Origin: Balaenoptera acutorostrata
Lineage: Eukaryota; Chordata; Mammalia; Artiodactyla; Balaenopteridae
Assembly: GCF_949987535.1 (NCBI RefSeq)
Contig: NC_080081.1
Coordinates: forward strand, 36,186,428 to 36,250,427
Length of the DNA stretch: 64,000 nt
Reading direction: 5' to 3'
Shown: one piece after another, positions 12,993-24,500 of the stretch
Layout: the number at the start of each line of letters is the position of its first letter
How positions within the stretch are numbered: the first letter of the stretch is position 1
Position numbers and translations under genes: made by a program
Notes under the pieces: model-generated
Told to the model about the DNA's origin: nothing
The model's input: the letters and a program-made list of their open reading frames with translations, nothing else
Databases searched by the model: none

Positions 12993-13894
12993 TAATTTTC
13001 AGTAGAAGATAGAGGCTGGGAACACATTGGTGAGTGCTGAAGCTAGATGTGATGAAGAAAAAGGAACAGAAAAGAGGGATTAAACATAATTATTAAAATG
13101 TTTTATTCTTAATTTTGCCCAGACTGATCTACATTCAATGTAAACATTTTAAAATTGTATAGTATATTTTAATTCATATTTAACAACATAATTTAAATAT
13201 GTTCACTGATATTATATCTAGATGTTAATGTCCAGATCTCATTTCTTGACAAATTGTAAAAGATATACATTTTTAAAGTAATTGTTAAAAATGTCCTGAG
13301 AATGTGAGAGTTACAGAGGAAATTGTTTATCTCTCTCTCTCTATATATATATAGTCAGATTATTACATTAAAAAATCAAATCAAAAATTATAATTGAGGA
13401 AAAGCACCAAAGAGATCACAGAATTTTAGCATCCTTTGCCACCACTTTATATTTAGTGTTATCTTCTATGAACTCCTTTATTTTGTTTTTCAAAATAATT
13501 AAACTATCAGTAAAATTTAACATTTGATAAACTTCCTATGATTTGTTAGTATTAACTCTTTCCAGCTAGTTGAAAACACTTTACTATAGAAATGGTGTTT
13601 ATAATGTGCTATCACTGTAGATTAACATACATGTATACACCAATAATTATCTATTTATTCAAATGAGTGATGATATTTTTATTGGGGTAGATATTGTTAA
13701 AAAGTATTACAACAGTATTTCACAGCATAATTATTGACTTTCTCTTTGAATGCATTTTCAATCCTTACTTCATTATGCAGACTATCATTAACCACAGGGT
13801 AAATTTATTTAAAAAGAGAAATCAGGATTCTCCCAATCTGAACATTAAAAGGAAGTGTGAAGTCATTCAAATCTGAGATCCACAATGACCAATC
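12993..13894. other. Unassigned AT-rich DNA
   Basis: No gene or recognised repeat, apart from a short (CT)n(TA)n tract at 13,330-13,354. Confidence 0.55.
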
Positions 13895-13906
13895 AAGATC
13901 AAGTAG
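13895..13906 (+). repeat. Target-site duplication, left copy
   Basis: AAGATCAAGTAG is repeated exactly at 14,532-14,543, immediately after the A-rich end of the truncated L1 between them. Confidence 0.9.
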
Positions 13907-14531
13907 TAAAGTGAAGTTAAGTCAGACAGAGAAAGACAAATACCATATGATATCACTTATATGTAGAATCTAAAATGAGACACAAATGAACTTATCTACA
14001 AAACAGAAAGACTCACAGACATAGAGAATAGACTAGCGGTTGCCAAGAGGGGGTGTCAGGGAGGGATGGATTGGGAGTTTGGGGTTATCAGATGCAACTA
14101 GTACATATAGAATGGGTAAACAACAAAGTCCTATTGTATAACACAGGGAACTATATTCAATATCCTGTGATACACCATAATGGAAAATAATATAAAAAAG
14201 AATGTATGCATATATACACTACTATGTATAAAATAGATAACTAATGAGAACCTACTGTATAGCACAGGAAATTCTACTCGGTGCTCTGTGGTGACTTAAG
14301 TGGGAAGGAAATCCAGAAGAGAGGGGATATATGTATACACATGGCTGATTCACTTCGCTATACAGCAGAAACTGACACAGCAGTGTAAAGCAGCTATACT
14401 CCAATTTTTTAAAAACCAGTTGTATAAAAAAAAGAGAATATATGCACATGTATAACTGAATCACTTTGGTGTACAGCAGAAATTAACACAACATTGTAAA
14501 TCAACTGTACTTCAATTAAAAAAATTAAAAA
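13907..14531 (+). mobile_element. 5'-truncated LINE-1 (3' end of ORF2 and 3' UTR)
   Basis: It begins inside the last codons of ORF2 (sense 'gacagagaaagacaaatac') and continues through the 3' UTR ('acaaaacagaaagactcac', the G-rich 'gccaagagggggtgtcagg', 'aacacagggaactatattc', 'cagcagaaactgacacagc'). It ends in an A-rich tail. The terminal segment 'tacagcagaaa-t-aacacaac' appears twice in tandem (near 14,362 and 14,475), so this copy carries a short internal duplication of the L1 end. Perfect 12-bp target-site duplications bound it. It has no coding capacity. Confidence 0.9.
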
Positions 14532-14543
14532 AAGATCAAGTAG
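14532..14543 (+). repeat. Target-site duplication, right copy
   Basis: Exact copy of the 12-mer at 13,895-13,906. Confidence 0.9.
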
Positions 14544-14604
14544 AAGATTCTTTGGTTACTGTCTATAGGTAGTCCCGTATCATAAGGGTCACCAAATTCA
14601 GGTT

Positions 14605-14985
14605 TTAAGTAGTGGCCAGTATTAATGTTTAATATCATGAATCAACTCGTATGGACTATGGTAAACATTCTGGATATTTCTGTGAAGGTGATTTTTGGAA
14701 GGCATAAGTTACCCTTTATGGTAATGTGGGTGGACTCATCCAATCAGTTGAAGGCCTTCATAGAAAATTACTGATCTCCTCCAAACAAGAAAGAATTCTG
14801 CCAGCAGACGGGGTTTGGACTTGAACTGCAGCTCTTCCCTAAGCTCTCAGCCTGCTGGTCTACCCCATGTAATTGGTTGATTGATTGATTTGGACATGTC
14901 AAGCTTCTGCATTTGTGTGAGCTAATTACCTAAAATAAATATATTTATCTTACTCCTTGTCTCTCTTTCTGTATCTGTGTATTTG
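14605..14985 (+). repeat. Ancient dispersed repeat, family not named (copy A)
   Basis: It contains 'tttctgtgaaggtgattttt', 'catccaatcagttgaaggcc' (14,738-14,757), 'gaattctgccagcagac', 'tttggacttgaactgcag', 'tgtgagctaattacct' and 'aaataaatatatttatc'. I recognise this as a common mammalian interspersed repeat that also occurs at 35,355-35,815 in this window. I cannot give a secure family name; it is LTR-sized. It has no coding content. Confidence 0.6.
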
Positions 14986-16949
14986 TGTTTTCAGATGGAT
15001 GGCTAAGAGTTGGAGCAATGGGGCACAGAATATTAGGCAGAGGAGAAAAGAAAATACAGGGAGTTGAATATTTTCAAAATCTCAATACCCAAATTGAACT
15101 ACAGTTATCAAATAATAGAGTGTTACCTCTGGCTACAAAAGCCTACTAACTTATGTGATATAGTTTAAACTGTAGCCTGAGAAACCAACCAGTATAATTA
15201 TTACTGCATTTCTATGGAAACACTAATTTTCTCTTCCCAGAAAAAAACATTAAAAGAAATCTTTAGGAATTCAGTCTGTTTGTCAATTGGGAATTCATGA
15301 ATAATTTTAGATTTGTGTAAGGATAATATGCATTCATTACCTCAAGTTGAGAATTGTGCATATTTTATTTAAACTTTTCTGCATTTGAACTAAAGTTGTA
15401 AATTTCTTCACATTCATTCTTGATTATGTACTCTCTATCAAAGTTTATTAAATATACAACATACTCCATGTTCATTGCATTGCTCTTTGCACAAACAAAA
15501 ACAAAAGGTGAAAACATACAAAACACTAACTCAAAGTTAAACAGTAGCTGAACTTGCAAAAAGTAAACCAGCATGGAAACGTTTATAGAAAATAGAGTTT
15601 AGCCCTATATTGTAATTTAGAGAAGCTAAGGCTTTTTGCCATCAGTCTATACTATTGACAGAAAAATATTCAGGAATTAGAAATTTTAGAAGCTGTTTCA
15701 TTTTAAAATCAGCTTCTTAAATTCAGAATGATTATCCAAGCAAAAGATTTATATGCACCAATAGGATAATGGACAGCGTCAGAAATTCTGACTTCATGGT
15801 AAGCTCATTCATGGTTGACTGGAAGTTATTATTTTTATTGTGACGTGACATGGTACTACCTAGATTTTTTTTTCAAATTAATTATCTTGGAAAAAACATA
15901 TTTGAATTAATGTGAAATGTTGGAAAATATATCAGGGTGCAACTGGAGGCAGAGAAATAAATTAGAATGAAATTGCCTATTGACTCTCTCTGGGAGATAG
16001 CATAGGCTAAAAATGGCACAAAGGACTATGCCTATGTCAACTTCTAACTCATTTTACTCCAAGAATTATAATTTTAAAATAAATAAATAAATTAGAGGAT
16101 TAGCTAGACTTACACAATATCATGTATCTTAGCATAACTATTTTCAGTAAAGTCCAGGTATTCTAGGAAAGGTGTCTGAGAAGGAAATAGAGTGGAGAGC
16201 TGTGAGATATATATGATGGGATTATGATTTTTTTTCTTTTGCTACACTTATCATATGGATATTTATTCAAGTGGAACACAGGAGTCTTTCTAAATAGTTC
16301 TTTATACTTACGGGTAATTGCCTCTGACTGGTGGAGAAAATAACTGGCAAAGCTCTATGTAAAGGAGGTTTGAATGTCTACAGTATAAGTTGATCATTGT
16401 TTTTATTTGGAACTTCTGAACTATGACAATCTTCCACAACTCAACAAAATCTAGTTAAAATTAATGAGGTACCAAAGAAGTGCATGCTCAGCAGCTTAAC
16501 TAACTTAAAGTGGAAGAATCAAACCCCAGATAAAGAGCAGATGCTCCACCGTGCCTAGGGATGAATATATTATAGATTCTGAAAAATCATCACACCTTCA
16601 CATTTCTAAATGTCTGAGGACCTGTACATGAAGGTAGTTGGAGTATGACAACAGTTTTTATTTTAGGTTAATCTTTAGGATATTTTTGTTAGATATGTAT
16701 TTTTCAAAACATACTTAAAATTCTCTACTAGTTTGAGTAACATTATATTTTCCAGGGCATAGTATGGATTTCATAGTACCACTTGCATATTTATATTTAT
16801 TTTATTACAGATATTCTGCTGTCTATGTGATGATTAATAAAATGTCTATTATATTATAAAATCAAATAATATAACATTCATATTATTTTAAGGTATGATT
16901 TCTAGATTTAGTGGAATTTGGACTATGTTATTTGAAGCCTCACCTGCCT
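14986..16949. other. Unassigned AT-rich DNA
   Basis: No gene or recognised repeat over about 2 kb. A 69-codon frame at 15,365-15,574 (-) has no recognisable features. Confidence 0.5.
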
Positions 16950-17252
16950 TCATGTCATAGACTCTGGAATCGAATTTTTTTTCACTTTCATGTAAATGTC
17001 AGTAAACTGAATTTACAGTTCTTTATGAGTTTACCTTGAATACTACGTGTCATATGTTCTAACTGTAAAATGTGGATAATAACAATAATAATACTTATGA
17101 TATTAAGTATCAGTCGTAGAGTTGTTTTGAGGCTAAATTGCACAATCCATGTAAAGTAATTTACAGAATTATTTTTAAAGTTTGTGTAGTCTCAGTATTG
17201 AACAAAGTGGTTATTACATAGTAACTAGTCAATAAATATCACTGATATTAGT
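16950..17252 (+). repeat. MIR SINE, diverged
   Basis: 'actctggaatcgaattttt' (head), 'aactgtaaaatgtggataat' (17,061-17,080), 'gagttgttttgaggctaaat', 'catgtaaagtaatttacag', then 'cagtattgaacaaag' and 'gtcaataaatatcactg'. This is the MIR consensus order, with two small insertions. Confidence 0.75.
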
Positions 17253-17374
17253 AAAAGTTCTAGTATTATTAGCAAATGACAAACAATATACTGAGTTTTT
17301 TAAATAGAGAGATGGATATGGTAAATAGAATCTTGATGTTGAAAATAATTTTTAAAAAGCAGAAATAAATGCAG

Positions 17375-17991
17375 AGCAAAAAGAACCCTTATCCATTGTT
17401 GATGGGAATTCCTATTAGAAGAGCTGCTTTGGAAGACAGTATGGAAAAGTGTACACAGTTCATCATAGACTCAGCAATCCCTGTGCATAGGTATTGATTC
17501 AAATAAATTGAAAACTCATATTTACACAAACACCTGCACATGAATATTTGTAGCATCTTTATTCAGAAACTGGAAGCAACCAAGATGCCCATCAACAGGG
17601 GAATGGATGGACAGACTGATACCTCTGTGCAATGGAATATTTATTCAACAATGAAAAGGAGAATATATTAATTCATACAAAATCATGGCTGAATCTAAAT
17701 GCCTTTTGCCAAGTGAAAGAAACCAGAACCCAAAATGATATTTATTGTAAGATTCCATTCATATAACATATCAGAAATGCAAGTCTATAGGAACAGAAAA
17801 TGATCAGTGGTTACCAGAGTTTGGAGGAATGAAATGTGATTTGATGACAAAAAAGATATACAGAGAATATTTTAGGGTGATGTTCTATATGATACTGGGG
17901 TGCTGGATACCTCGTTCTATGTCCAAACCTAGAGAAATATATTTCACAAAGTGTAAACTTTAATGTATGAAAACCTAAAAAAAAAAAAAAA
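17375..17991 (+). mobile_element. Old L1M, 3' end
   Basis: It starts in the last part of ORF2 ('cttatccattgttgatggg' corresponds to the 'cactgctggtgggaatg' segment). It continues through 'agcaatccctgtgcatag', 'aagatgcccatcaacaggg', 'gaatggatggacagactg' and 'caatggaatatttattcaac', and the 3' UTR ends in a 14-A run at 17,978-17,991. Divergence is well above that of the three large L1 copies here. It is not coding. Confidence 0.8.
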
Positions 17992-18354
17992 TCAACCAGG
18001 ATGTCATGATGAAATAAAAACTGTGAAGAATGAATCTAACCGTATTAAAAATGTATCAAATAACCTTACTGAAGAGGGTGGAGTGAATAAGGAGCTGACT
18101 TGAGCTGACTTCAGTAACATTGGCAAACAGTGTTTTTACTGGAAACATTAACGTTAACAACAAAAAGGACTGTCCAGAAACATGGTAGTCTATTTGTTTT
18201 TGTTTTTGTTTTTTTCCTCAGAGAAATATAGTTTAACAATTCCAAAACTCTTTACATGTATTTAAGAGATTAAAAATAAGTAATAAATGATAGATAGTGA
18301 GAGCCTGGATTCTTACTGTCAGAAATTTTCCAGATAATATCAATAGATACTGCA
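17992..18354. other. Unassigned DNA
   Basis: AT-rich, no gene seen. 18,290-18,354 may be the start of the older repeat into which the full-length L1 inserted. Confidence 0.45.
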
Positions 18355-18434
18355 CCTTCCAGGGGTGGAACTTAATTTTCTCTTCCTCTTAAGTGGGGAT
18401 GGATTAAGGGACTCACTTTCAAAAATGAAGTATG
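18355..18434 (+). repeat. Older dispersed repeat, left half (split by the L1 insertion)
   Basis: 'gtggaacttaattttctc', 'aagggactcactttc' and 'aaaaatgaagtatg' resemble the middle of a mammalian A-tailed repeat that I remember as running on into 'aaagggaaaaatagtaact' and 'accttaaccaagtgatcaa'. Those following blocks appear only after the L1, from 25,757. I cannot name the family with certainty; it is probably an old L1M 3' end or a related element. Confidence 0.6.
18421..18434 (+). repeat. Target-site duplication of the full-length L1, left copy
   Basis: aaaaatgaagtatg. The right copy at 25,743-25,756 reads aaaaataaagtatg, one mismatch in 14. Confidence 0.85.
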
Positions 18435-18445
18435 GGAGAGACCTT

Positions 18446-18456
18446 CAAGATGGCGG
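18446..18456 (+). promoter_or_regulatory. YY1-like site at +12 of L1 copy 1
   Basis: CAAGATGGCGG begins 12 bases into the element. In human L1 a YY1 site with the core AAGATGGC lies at nearly the same offset and fixes the transcription start. That makes a similar role likely here, though this is inference from position and motif. The same position in copy 3 (60,933-60,943) reads CAAGATGGAGG, with the CpG lost. Confidence 0.65.
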
Positions 18457-18679
18457 AGGAGTAAGACATGGAAATCACCTTCCTCCCCACAAATACATCA
18501 GAAATACATCTACATGTGGAAAAACTCCTACAGAACACGTACTGAATGCTGGCAGAAGACTTCAGATTTCCCAAAAGGCAAGAAACTCCCCATGTACCTG
18601 GGTAGGCAAAAGAAAAAAGAAAAAACAGAGACAAAAGAAGAGGGACAGGACCTGCCCCTCTGGGAGAGAGCTGTGAAGG

Positions 18680-19330
18680 AAGAAAGTTTACACACACTAG
18701 GAAGCCCCTTCACTGGTGGAGTTGGGGAGTGGCGGAGGGGGGAAGCTTCAGAGCCATGGAGGAGAGCGCAGCCACAGGGGTGCGGAGGGCAAAGTGGAGA
18801 GATTCCTGCACAGAGGATCGGTGCTGACCAGCACTCACCAGCCCGAGAGGCTTGTCGGCTCACCCGCCAGGGCGGGCGGGGGCTGGGAGCTGAGGCTCGG
18901 GCTTCGGACGTCGGATCGCAGGGAGAGGACTGCGGTTGGCTGCGTGAACACAGCCTGAAGGGGGCTAGTGCGCCACAGCTAGCTGGGACAGAGTCCAGGA
19001 AAGTCTGGAGCTGCCTAAGAGGCAAGAGACTTTTTTGGCCTCTTTGTTTCCTGGTGCACGAGGAGAGGGGATTAAGGGAGCCGCTTAAAGGAGCTCCAGA
19101 GACAGGCGTGAGCCGCAGCTATCAGCGCAGACCCCAGAGACGGGCATGAGATGCTAAGACTGCTGCTGCAGCCACCAAGAAGCCTGTGTGCAAGCACACG
19201 TCACCATCCATACCTCCCCTCCCGGGAGCCTGTGCAGTCCCACACTGCTAGGGTCCCGTGATCCAGGGACAAGTTCCACAGGAGAACATGCGTCATGCCT
19301 CAGGTTGTTGCAACGTCATGCCAGTCTCCG
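18680..19330 (+). promoter_or_regulatory. CpG-rich L1 5' UTR core
   Basis: The most GC- and CpG-rich stretch of the window, for example 18,850-18,930 with cccgcc, gggcgggcggg, ctcgggcttcgg and acgtcggatcgc. Mammalian L1 5' UTRs hold an internal pol II promoter in this region. Long open frames on both strands (18,514-19,149 +, 18,528-19,025 -) are what such stop-poor DNA gives and are not supported as genes. A repressive, methylated state is expected in somatic cells (inference). Confidence 0.6.
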
Positions 19331-19680
19331 TCGCTGAAACCTCGACCTGCATTCCGTCCCCCTCTCTCCCCCTGGCCTGAGTGAACCAGAGACCCTGAAT
19401 CAGCTGCTCCTTTAACCCCGTCCTGCCTAAGCAAAGAACAGATGCCCTCAGGAGACCTACACACAGAAGCAGGGCCAAATCCAAAGCTGAACCCCAGGAG
19501 CTGTGAGAACAAAGAAGAGAAAGGGAATTTCTCCAAGCAGGCTCAGGTGCAGCAGATTAAATCGCCACAATCAACTTGATGTACACTGTATCTCTGGATA
19601 CGTGAAGAGACAACAAATCATCCCAAAAATGAGGCAGTGGACTTTGGGAGCAACTATACACTTGGGGTTTGCTTTCTGCT

Positions 19681-20051
19681 TCTAATTTTTTTTCTGGTTT
19701 TATGTTTATCTTAGTTTAGTATTTAGAGTTTATTATCTTTGGTAGATTTCTTTATTGATTTGGTTGTTCTCTTCCTTTTTTTTTTCTTATATATATATAT
19801 ATTTTTTTTTCCCCTTTTGTGAGTGTGTATGTGTATGATTCTTTGTGTGATTTTGTCTGTATAGCTTTGCTTTTACCATTTGTCCCAGGGTTCTGTCTAT
19901 CCTTTTCCTTTGTTTCTTTTTTTTTATTACTTTTAATTTTTTTAAATTTTTAATATTTTTTCTTATATTTTCTTTTCTTTCTTTCTTTCTTTCTTTCTTT
20001 CTTTTGGCTTTTCTTTCTCTCTTTCTTTCTTTCTTCCTTCCTTCCTTTCAT

Positions 20052-20103
<52 letters not shown>

Positions 20104-20115
20104 TTATTCTCCATT
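19681..20115 (+). repeat. T-rich tract with (CTTT)n microsatellite in the L1 5' UTR
   Basis: About 430 bp of pyrimidine-rich, low-complexity DNA separates the CpG-rich promoter from the ORF1 leader. It contains an impure CTTT run at 19,971-20,106. The third L1 has a different, TTA/TTTA-rich tract at the same place (62,240-62,370), so a T-rich spacer here appears to be a normal part of this L1 type with a variable repeat unit. The translated frame at 20,004-20,195 is Phe-Leu-Ser low complexity. Confidence 0.85.
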
Positions 20116-20623
20116 TTCTTCAGAGCTGTGAGGCTGACAGGGTCTTGGGGCTCCAGCTGGGAGTCAGGCCTGTGCCTCTAAGGTGGGAGAGCTGAGTTCA
20201 GGTAATTGGTCCACCAGAGACCTCCTGACTCCACATAATATCAAATGGCAAAAGCTATACCACAGATCTCCATCTCAATGCTAAGACCCAGCTTCACTCA
20301 ATGACCAGTAAGCTAAAGTGCTGGACACCTTATGCCGAACAAATAGCAAGACAGGAACACAACCCCACCCATTAGCAGAGAGGCTACATAAAATCATAAT
20401 AAGGCCACAGACACCCCAAAACACACCACAGAATGCGGTCCTGCCCACCAGAAAGACAAATACAGCCTCATTCACCAGAACACAGGCACCAGTTCCCTCA
20501 ACCAGGAAGCCTACACAACCCACTGAACCAACCTTAGCCACTGGGGACAGACACCAAAAACATTGGGAACTACGAACCTGCATCCTGCAAAAAGGATACC
20601 ACAAACACAGTAAGTTAAGCAAA

Positions 20624-21515
20624 ATGAGAAGAGAGAGAAACACACAGCAGATGAAGGAGCAAGGTAAAAACCCAACAGACTAAACAAATAAAAAGGAAAT
20701 AGGCAATCTACCTGAAAAAGAATTCAGAATAATGATAGTAAAGATGATCCAAAATCTTGGAAATAGAATGGAAAAAATACAAGAAATGTTTAACAAGGAC
20801 CTAGAAGAACTAAAGAGCAAACAAACAATGATGAACAACACAATAAATGAAATTAAACATTTTCCAGAAGGAATCAATAGCAGAATAACAGAGGCAGAAG
20901 AAGGTATAAGTGACTTGCAAGATAAAATAGTGGAAATAACTACCACAGAGCAGAGTAAAGAAAAAACAATGAAAAGAACTGAGGACAGTCTCAGAGACCT
21001 CTGGGACAACATTAAACACACCAACATTTGAATTATAGGGGTCCCAGAAGAAGAAGAGAAAAAGAAAGGGACTGAGAAAATACTTGAAGAGATTATAGTT
21101 GAAAACTTCCCTAACATGGGAAAGGAAATAGTCAATCAAGTCCAGGAAGCACAGAGAGTCCCATACAGGATACATCCAAGGAGAAACATGCCAAGACACA
21201 TATTAATCACTATCAAAAATTAAATACAAACAAAAAATATTAAAAGCAGCAAGGGGAAAACAACAAATAATATACAAGGGAATCCCCATAAGGTTAACAG
21301 CTGATCTTTCAGCAGAAACTCTGCAAGCCAGAAGGGAGTGACAGGACATATTTGAATTGATGAAAGGAAAAATACCTACAACCAAGATTACACTATTCAG
21401 CAAGGATCTCATTCAGATTCAATGGAGAAATTACACCTTTACAGACAAGCAAAAGCTAAGAGAATTCAACACCACCAAACCAACGTTACAACAAATGCTA
21501 AAGAAACTTCTCTAG
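20624..21515 (+). pseudogene. L1 ORF1 (RNA-binding chaperone), broken
   Basis: ORF1p of L1 is a trimeric coiled-coil RNA-binding protein that coats L1 RNA. The canonical start reads M-R-R-E-R at 20,624. The heptad-rich coiled coil (N-R-M-E-K-I-Q through E-A-E-E) spans about 20,755-20,990. The RRM-like domain start I-I-G-V-P-E-E-E is near 21,032. Breaks: TAA at 20,681-20,683, TGA at 21,029-21,031 (copy 3 has CGA, so a CpG transition), and a 2-base deficit near 21,205-21,215 compared with copy 3. The nominal stop is TAG at 21,513-21,515, giving the usual size of just under 300 codons. Not functional as it stands. An open frame continuing upstream to 20,318 is listed as a finding. Confidence 0.9.
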
Positions 21516-21573
21516 GCAGGAAACACAAGAGAAGGAAAAGACCTACAACACCAAACCCAAAACAATTAAGAAA

Positions 21574-24500
21574 ATGGTAAAAGGAACATACATATCAATA
21601 ATTACCATAAATGTGAATGGATTAAATGCTCCAACCAAAAGACATAGTCTGGCTGAATAGATACAAACACAAGACCCGTGTATATGCTGTCTGCAGGAGA
21701 CCCACTTCAGACCTAGGGACACATACAGACTGAAAGTGAGGAGATGGAAGAAGATATTCCATGCAAATGGAAATCAAAAGAAAGGTGGACAGGCAATTCT
21801 CATATCAGACAAAATAGATTTTAAAACAAAGACTATTACAAGAGACAAAGAAGGACACTGCATAATGATCAAGTGATTAATCCAAGAAGAAAATAGAACA
21901 ATTGTAAATATTTATGCACCCAACATAGGAGCACCCCAATACATTGGGCAACTGCTAACAACCATAAAAGTGGAAATTGACAGCCACACAATTATAGTAG
22001 GGGACTTTATCACCCCATTTTCACCAATGGACAGATCATCCAAAATGAAAATAAATAAGGAAACACAAGCTTTAAATGATACAGTAAACAAGATGGAATT
22101 AATTGATATTTATAGGACATTCCATCCAAGAACAACAGAATACAGTTTCTTCTCAAGTGCTCAGGGAACATTCTCCAGGATAGATCATATGTTGTGTCAC
22201 AAATCAAGCCTTGGTAAATTTAAGAAAATTGAAATCCTATCAAGTTTCTTTTCTGATCACAGCAATATGGAACTGAATATCAATTACAGGAAAAAATCTG
22301 TAAAAAACACAGACGCATGGAGGCTAACCAATACACTACTAAGTAACCAAGAGATCACCAAAGAAATGAAAGAGGAAATAAAAAAAATACCTATAAAAAA
22401 TGACAATGAAAACACGACACCCCAAAACTTATGTGATGCAGCATTACAGTTCTAAGAGGGAAATTTATAACAGTACAATCCTACCTCAAGAAACAAGAAA
22501 CATCTCAAATAAACAACCTAACCTTACACCTAAAACAATTAGAGAAAAATGAGCAAAAAAACCCCAAAGTTACCAGAAGGAAAGAAATGATAAAGAACAG
22601 ATTAGAAATAAATGAAAAAGAAATGAATGAAACAATAACAAAGATCAATAAAACTAACAGCTGGTTTTGGAGAAGATAAAAAAAATTGATAAACTATTAG
22701 CCAGACTACTCAAGAAAGAAAAAAGATGAAGACTCAAATCAACAGTATTAGAAATGAAAAAGGAGAAGTAACAACTGACAATGCAGAAATACAAAGGATC
22801 ATGAGAGATTACTACAAGAAACTCTATGCCAATAAAATGGACAACCTGGAAGAAATGGACAAATTCTTAGAAAAGCACAACGTTCCGAGACTGAACCAGG
22901 AAGAAATAGAAAATATAAACAGACCAATCACAAGCACTGAAATTGAAACTGTGATTAAAAATCTTCCAACAAACTAAAGCCCAGGACCAGACGGCTTCAC
23001 AGGTAAATTCTATTAAAAATTTAGAGAAGAGCTAACACCTGTCCTTCTCAAACTCTTCAAAAATATAGCAGAGGGAGGAACACTCCCAAACTCATTCAAC
23101 AAGGCCACCATGACCCTGATAGCAAAACCAGACAAAGATTTCACAAAGAAAGAAAACTACAGGCCTATATCACTGATGAACATAGATGCAAAAATCCTCA
23201 ACAAAATACTAGCAAACAGAATCCAACAGCACATTAAAAGGATCTACAGTGTGAGTAAGTGGGGTTTATCCCAGGAATGCAAGGATTCTTCAATATATGC
23301 AAATCAATGAATGTGATGCACCATATTAACAGATTGAAGGAGAAAAACCATATGATCATCTCAATAGATGCAGAGAAAGCTTTCGACAAAATTCAACACC
23401 CATTTATGATAAAAACTCTCCAAAAAGTAGCCATAGAGGGAACTTTCCTCAACATAATAAAGGCCATATATGACAAACCCACAGCCAACATCGTCCTCAA
23501 TGGTGAAAAACTGAAACCATTTCCACTAAAATCAGGAACAAGACAATGTTGTCTACTCTCACCACTATTATTCAACATAGTTTTGGAATTTTTAGCCCCA
23601 GCAATCAGAGAAGAAAAAGAAATAAAAGGAATCCAAATTGGAAAAGAAGAAGTAAAGCTGTCACTGTTTACAGATGACATGCTACTATACATAGAGAATC
23701 CTAAAGATGCTACCAGAAGACTACTAGAGGTAATCCATGAATTTGATAATGTAGCAGGATACAAAATTAATGCACAGAAATCTCTAGCATTCCTATACAC
23801 TAATGATGAAAAATATGAAAGAGAAATTAAGAAAACATTCCCATTTACCACTGCAACAAAAAGAATAAAATACCTGGGAATATACCTACCTAAGGAGACA
23901 AAAGACCTCTATGCAGAAAATTGTAAGACACGGATGAAGGAAATTAAAGAGTATACAAACAAATGGAGAGATATACCATGTTCTTGGATTAGAAGAAACA
24001 ACATTGTGAAAATTAATATACTACCCAAAGCAATCTACAGATTCAGTGCAATCCCTATAAAGCTACCAATGGAATTTTTCACAGAACTAGAACAAAAAAT
24101 TTCACAATTTGTATGGAAACACATAAGACCCTGAATAGCCAAAGCAATCTTGAGAAAGAAAAACAGAGCTGGAAGAATCAGACTCCTGGACTTCAGACTA
24201 TACTACAAAGCTACAGTAATCAAGACAGTATGGTACTGGCACAAAAACAGAAATATAGATCAATGGAACAGGATAGAAAGCCCAGAGATAAACCCATGAA
24301 CATATGGTCACCTTATTTTTGCCTTTAAAGGAGGCAAGCATATAGAATGGAGAAAAGACAGCCTCTTCAATAAGTGATGCTGGGAAAACTGGACAGCTGC
24401 ATGTAAAACAATGAAATTAGAACACTACCTAACACTGTATACAAAAATAAACTCAAAATGGATCAAAGACCTAAATGTAAGGCCAGACACTATAAAACTC

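Noticed and set aside
18514..19149. A 211-codon + strand frame and a 165-codon - strand frame (18,528-19,025) as host genes
   Set aside because: Both lie inside the GC-rich 5' UTR of a full-length L1, where stops are rare in all frames. The - strand frame is not preserved in copy 3, so a primate ORF0-like antisense frame is not supported.
20680..21199. Hydrophobic - strand frames over ORF1 (20,680-21,135, 20,810-21,199, and 44,822-45,452 + in copy 2)
   Set aside because: Antisense of the Lys/Glu-rich coiled coil gives Phe/Leu/Ser-rich, membrane-like peptides. They are shadows, not proteins.
23393..23851. Antisense frame of 152 codons over the L1 RT region (also 42,172-42,630 over copy 2)
   Set aside because: The same antisense frame appears in both L1 copies because it mirrors the codon structure of ORF2. 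It has no independent domain.
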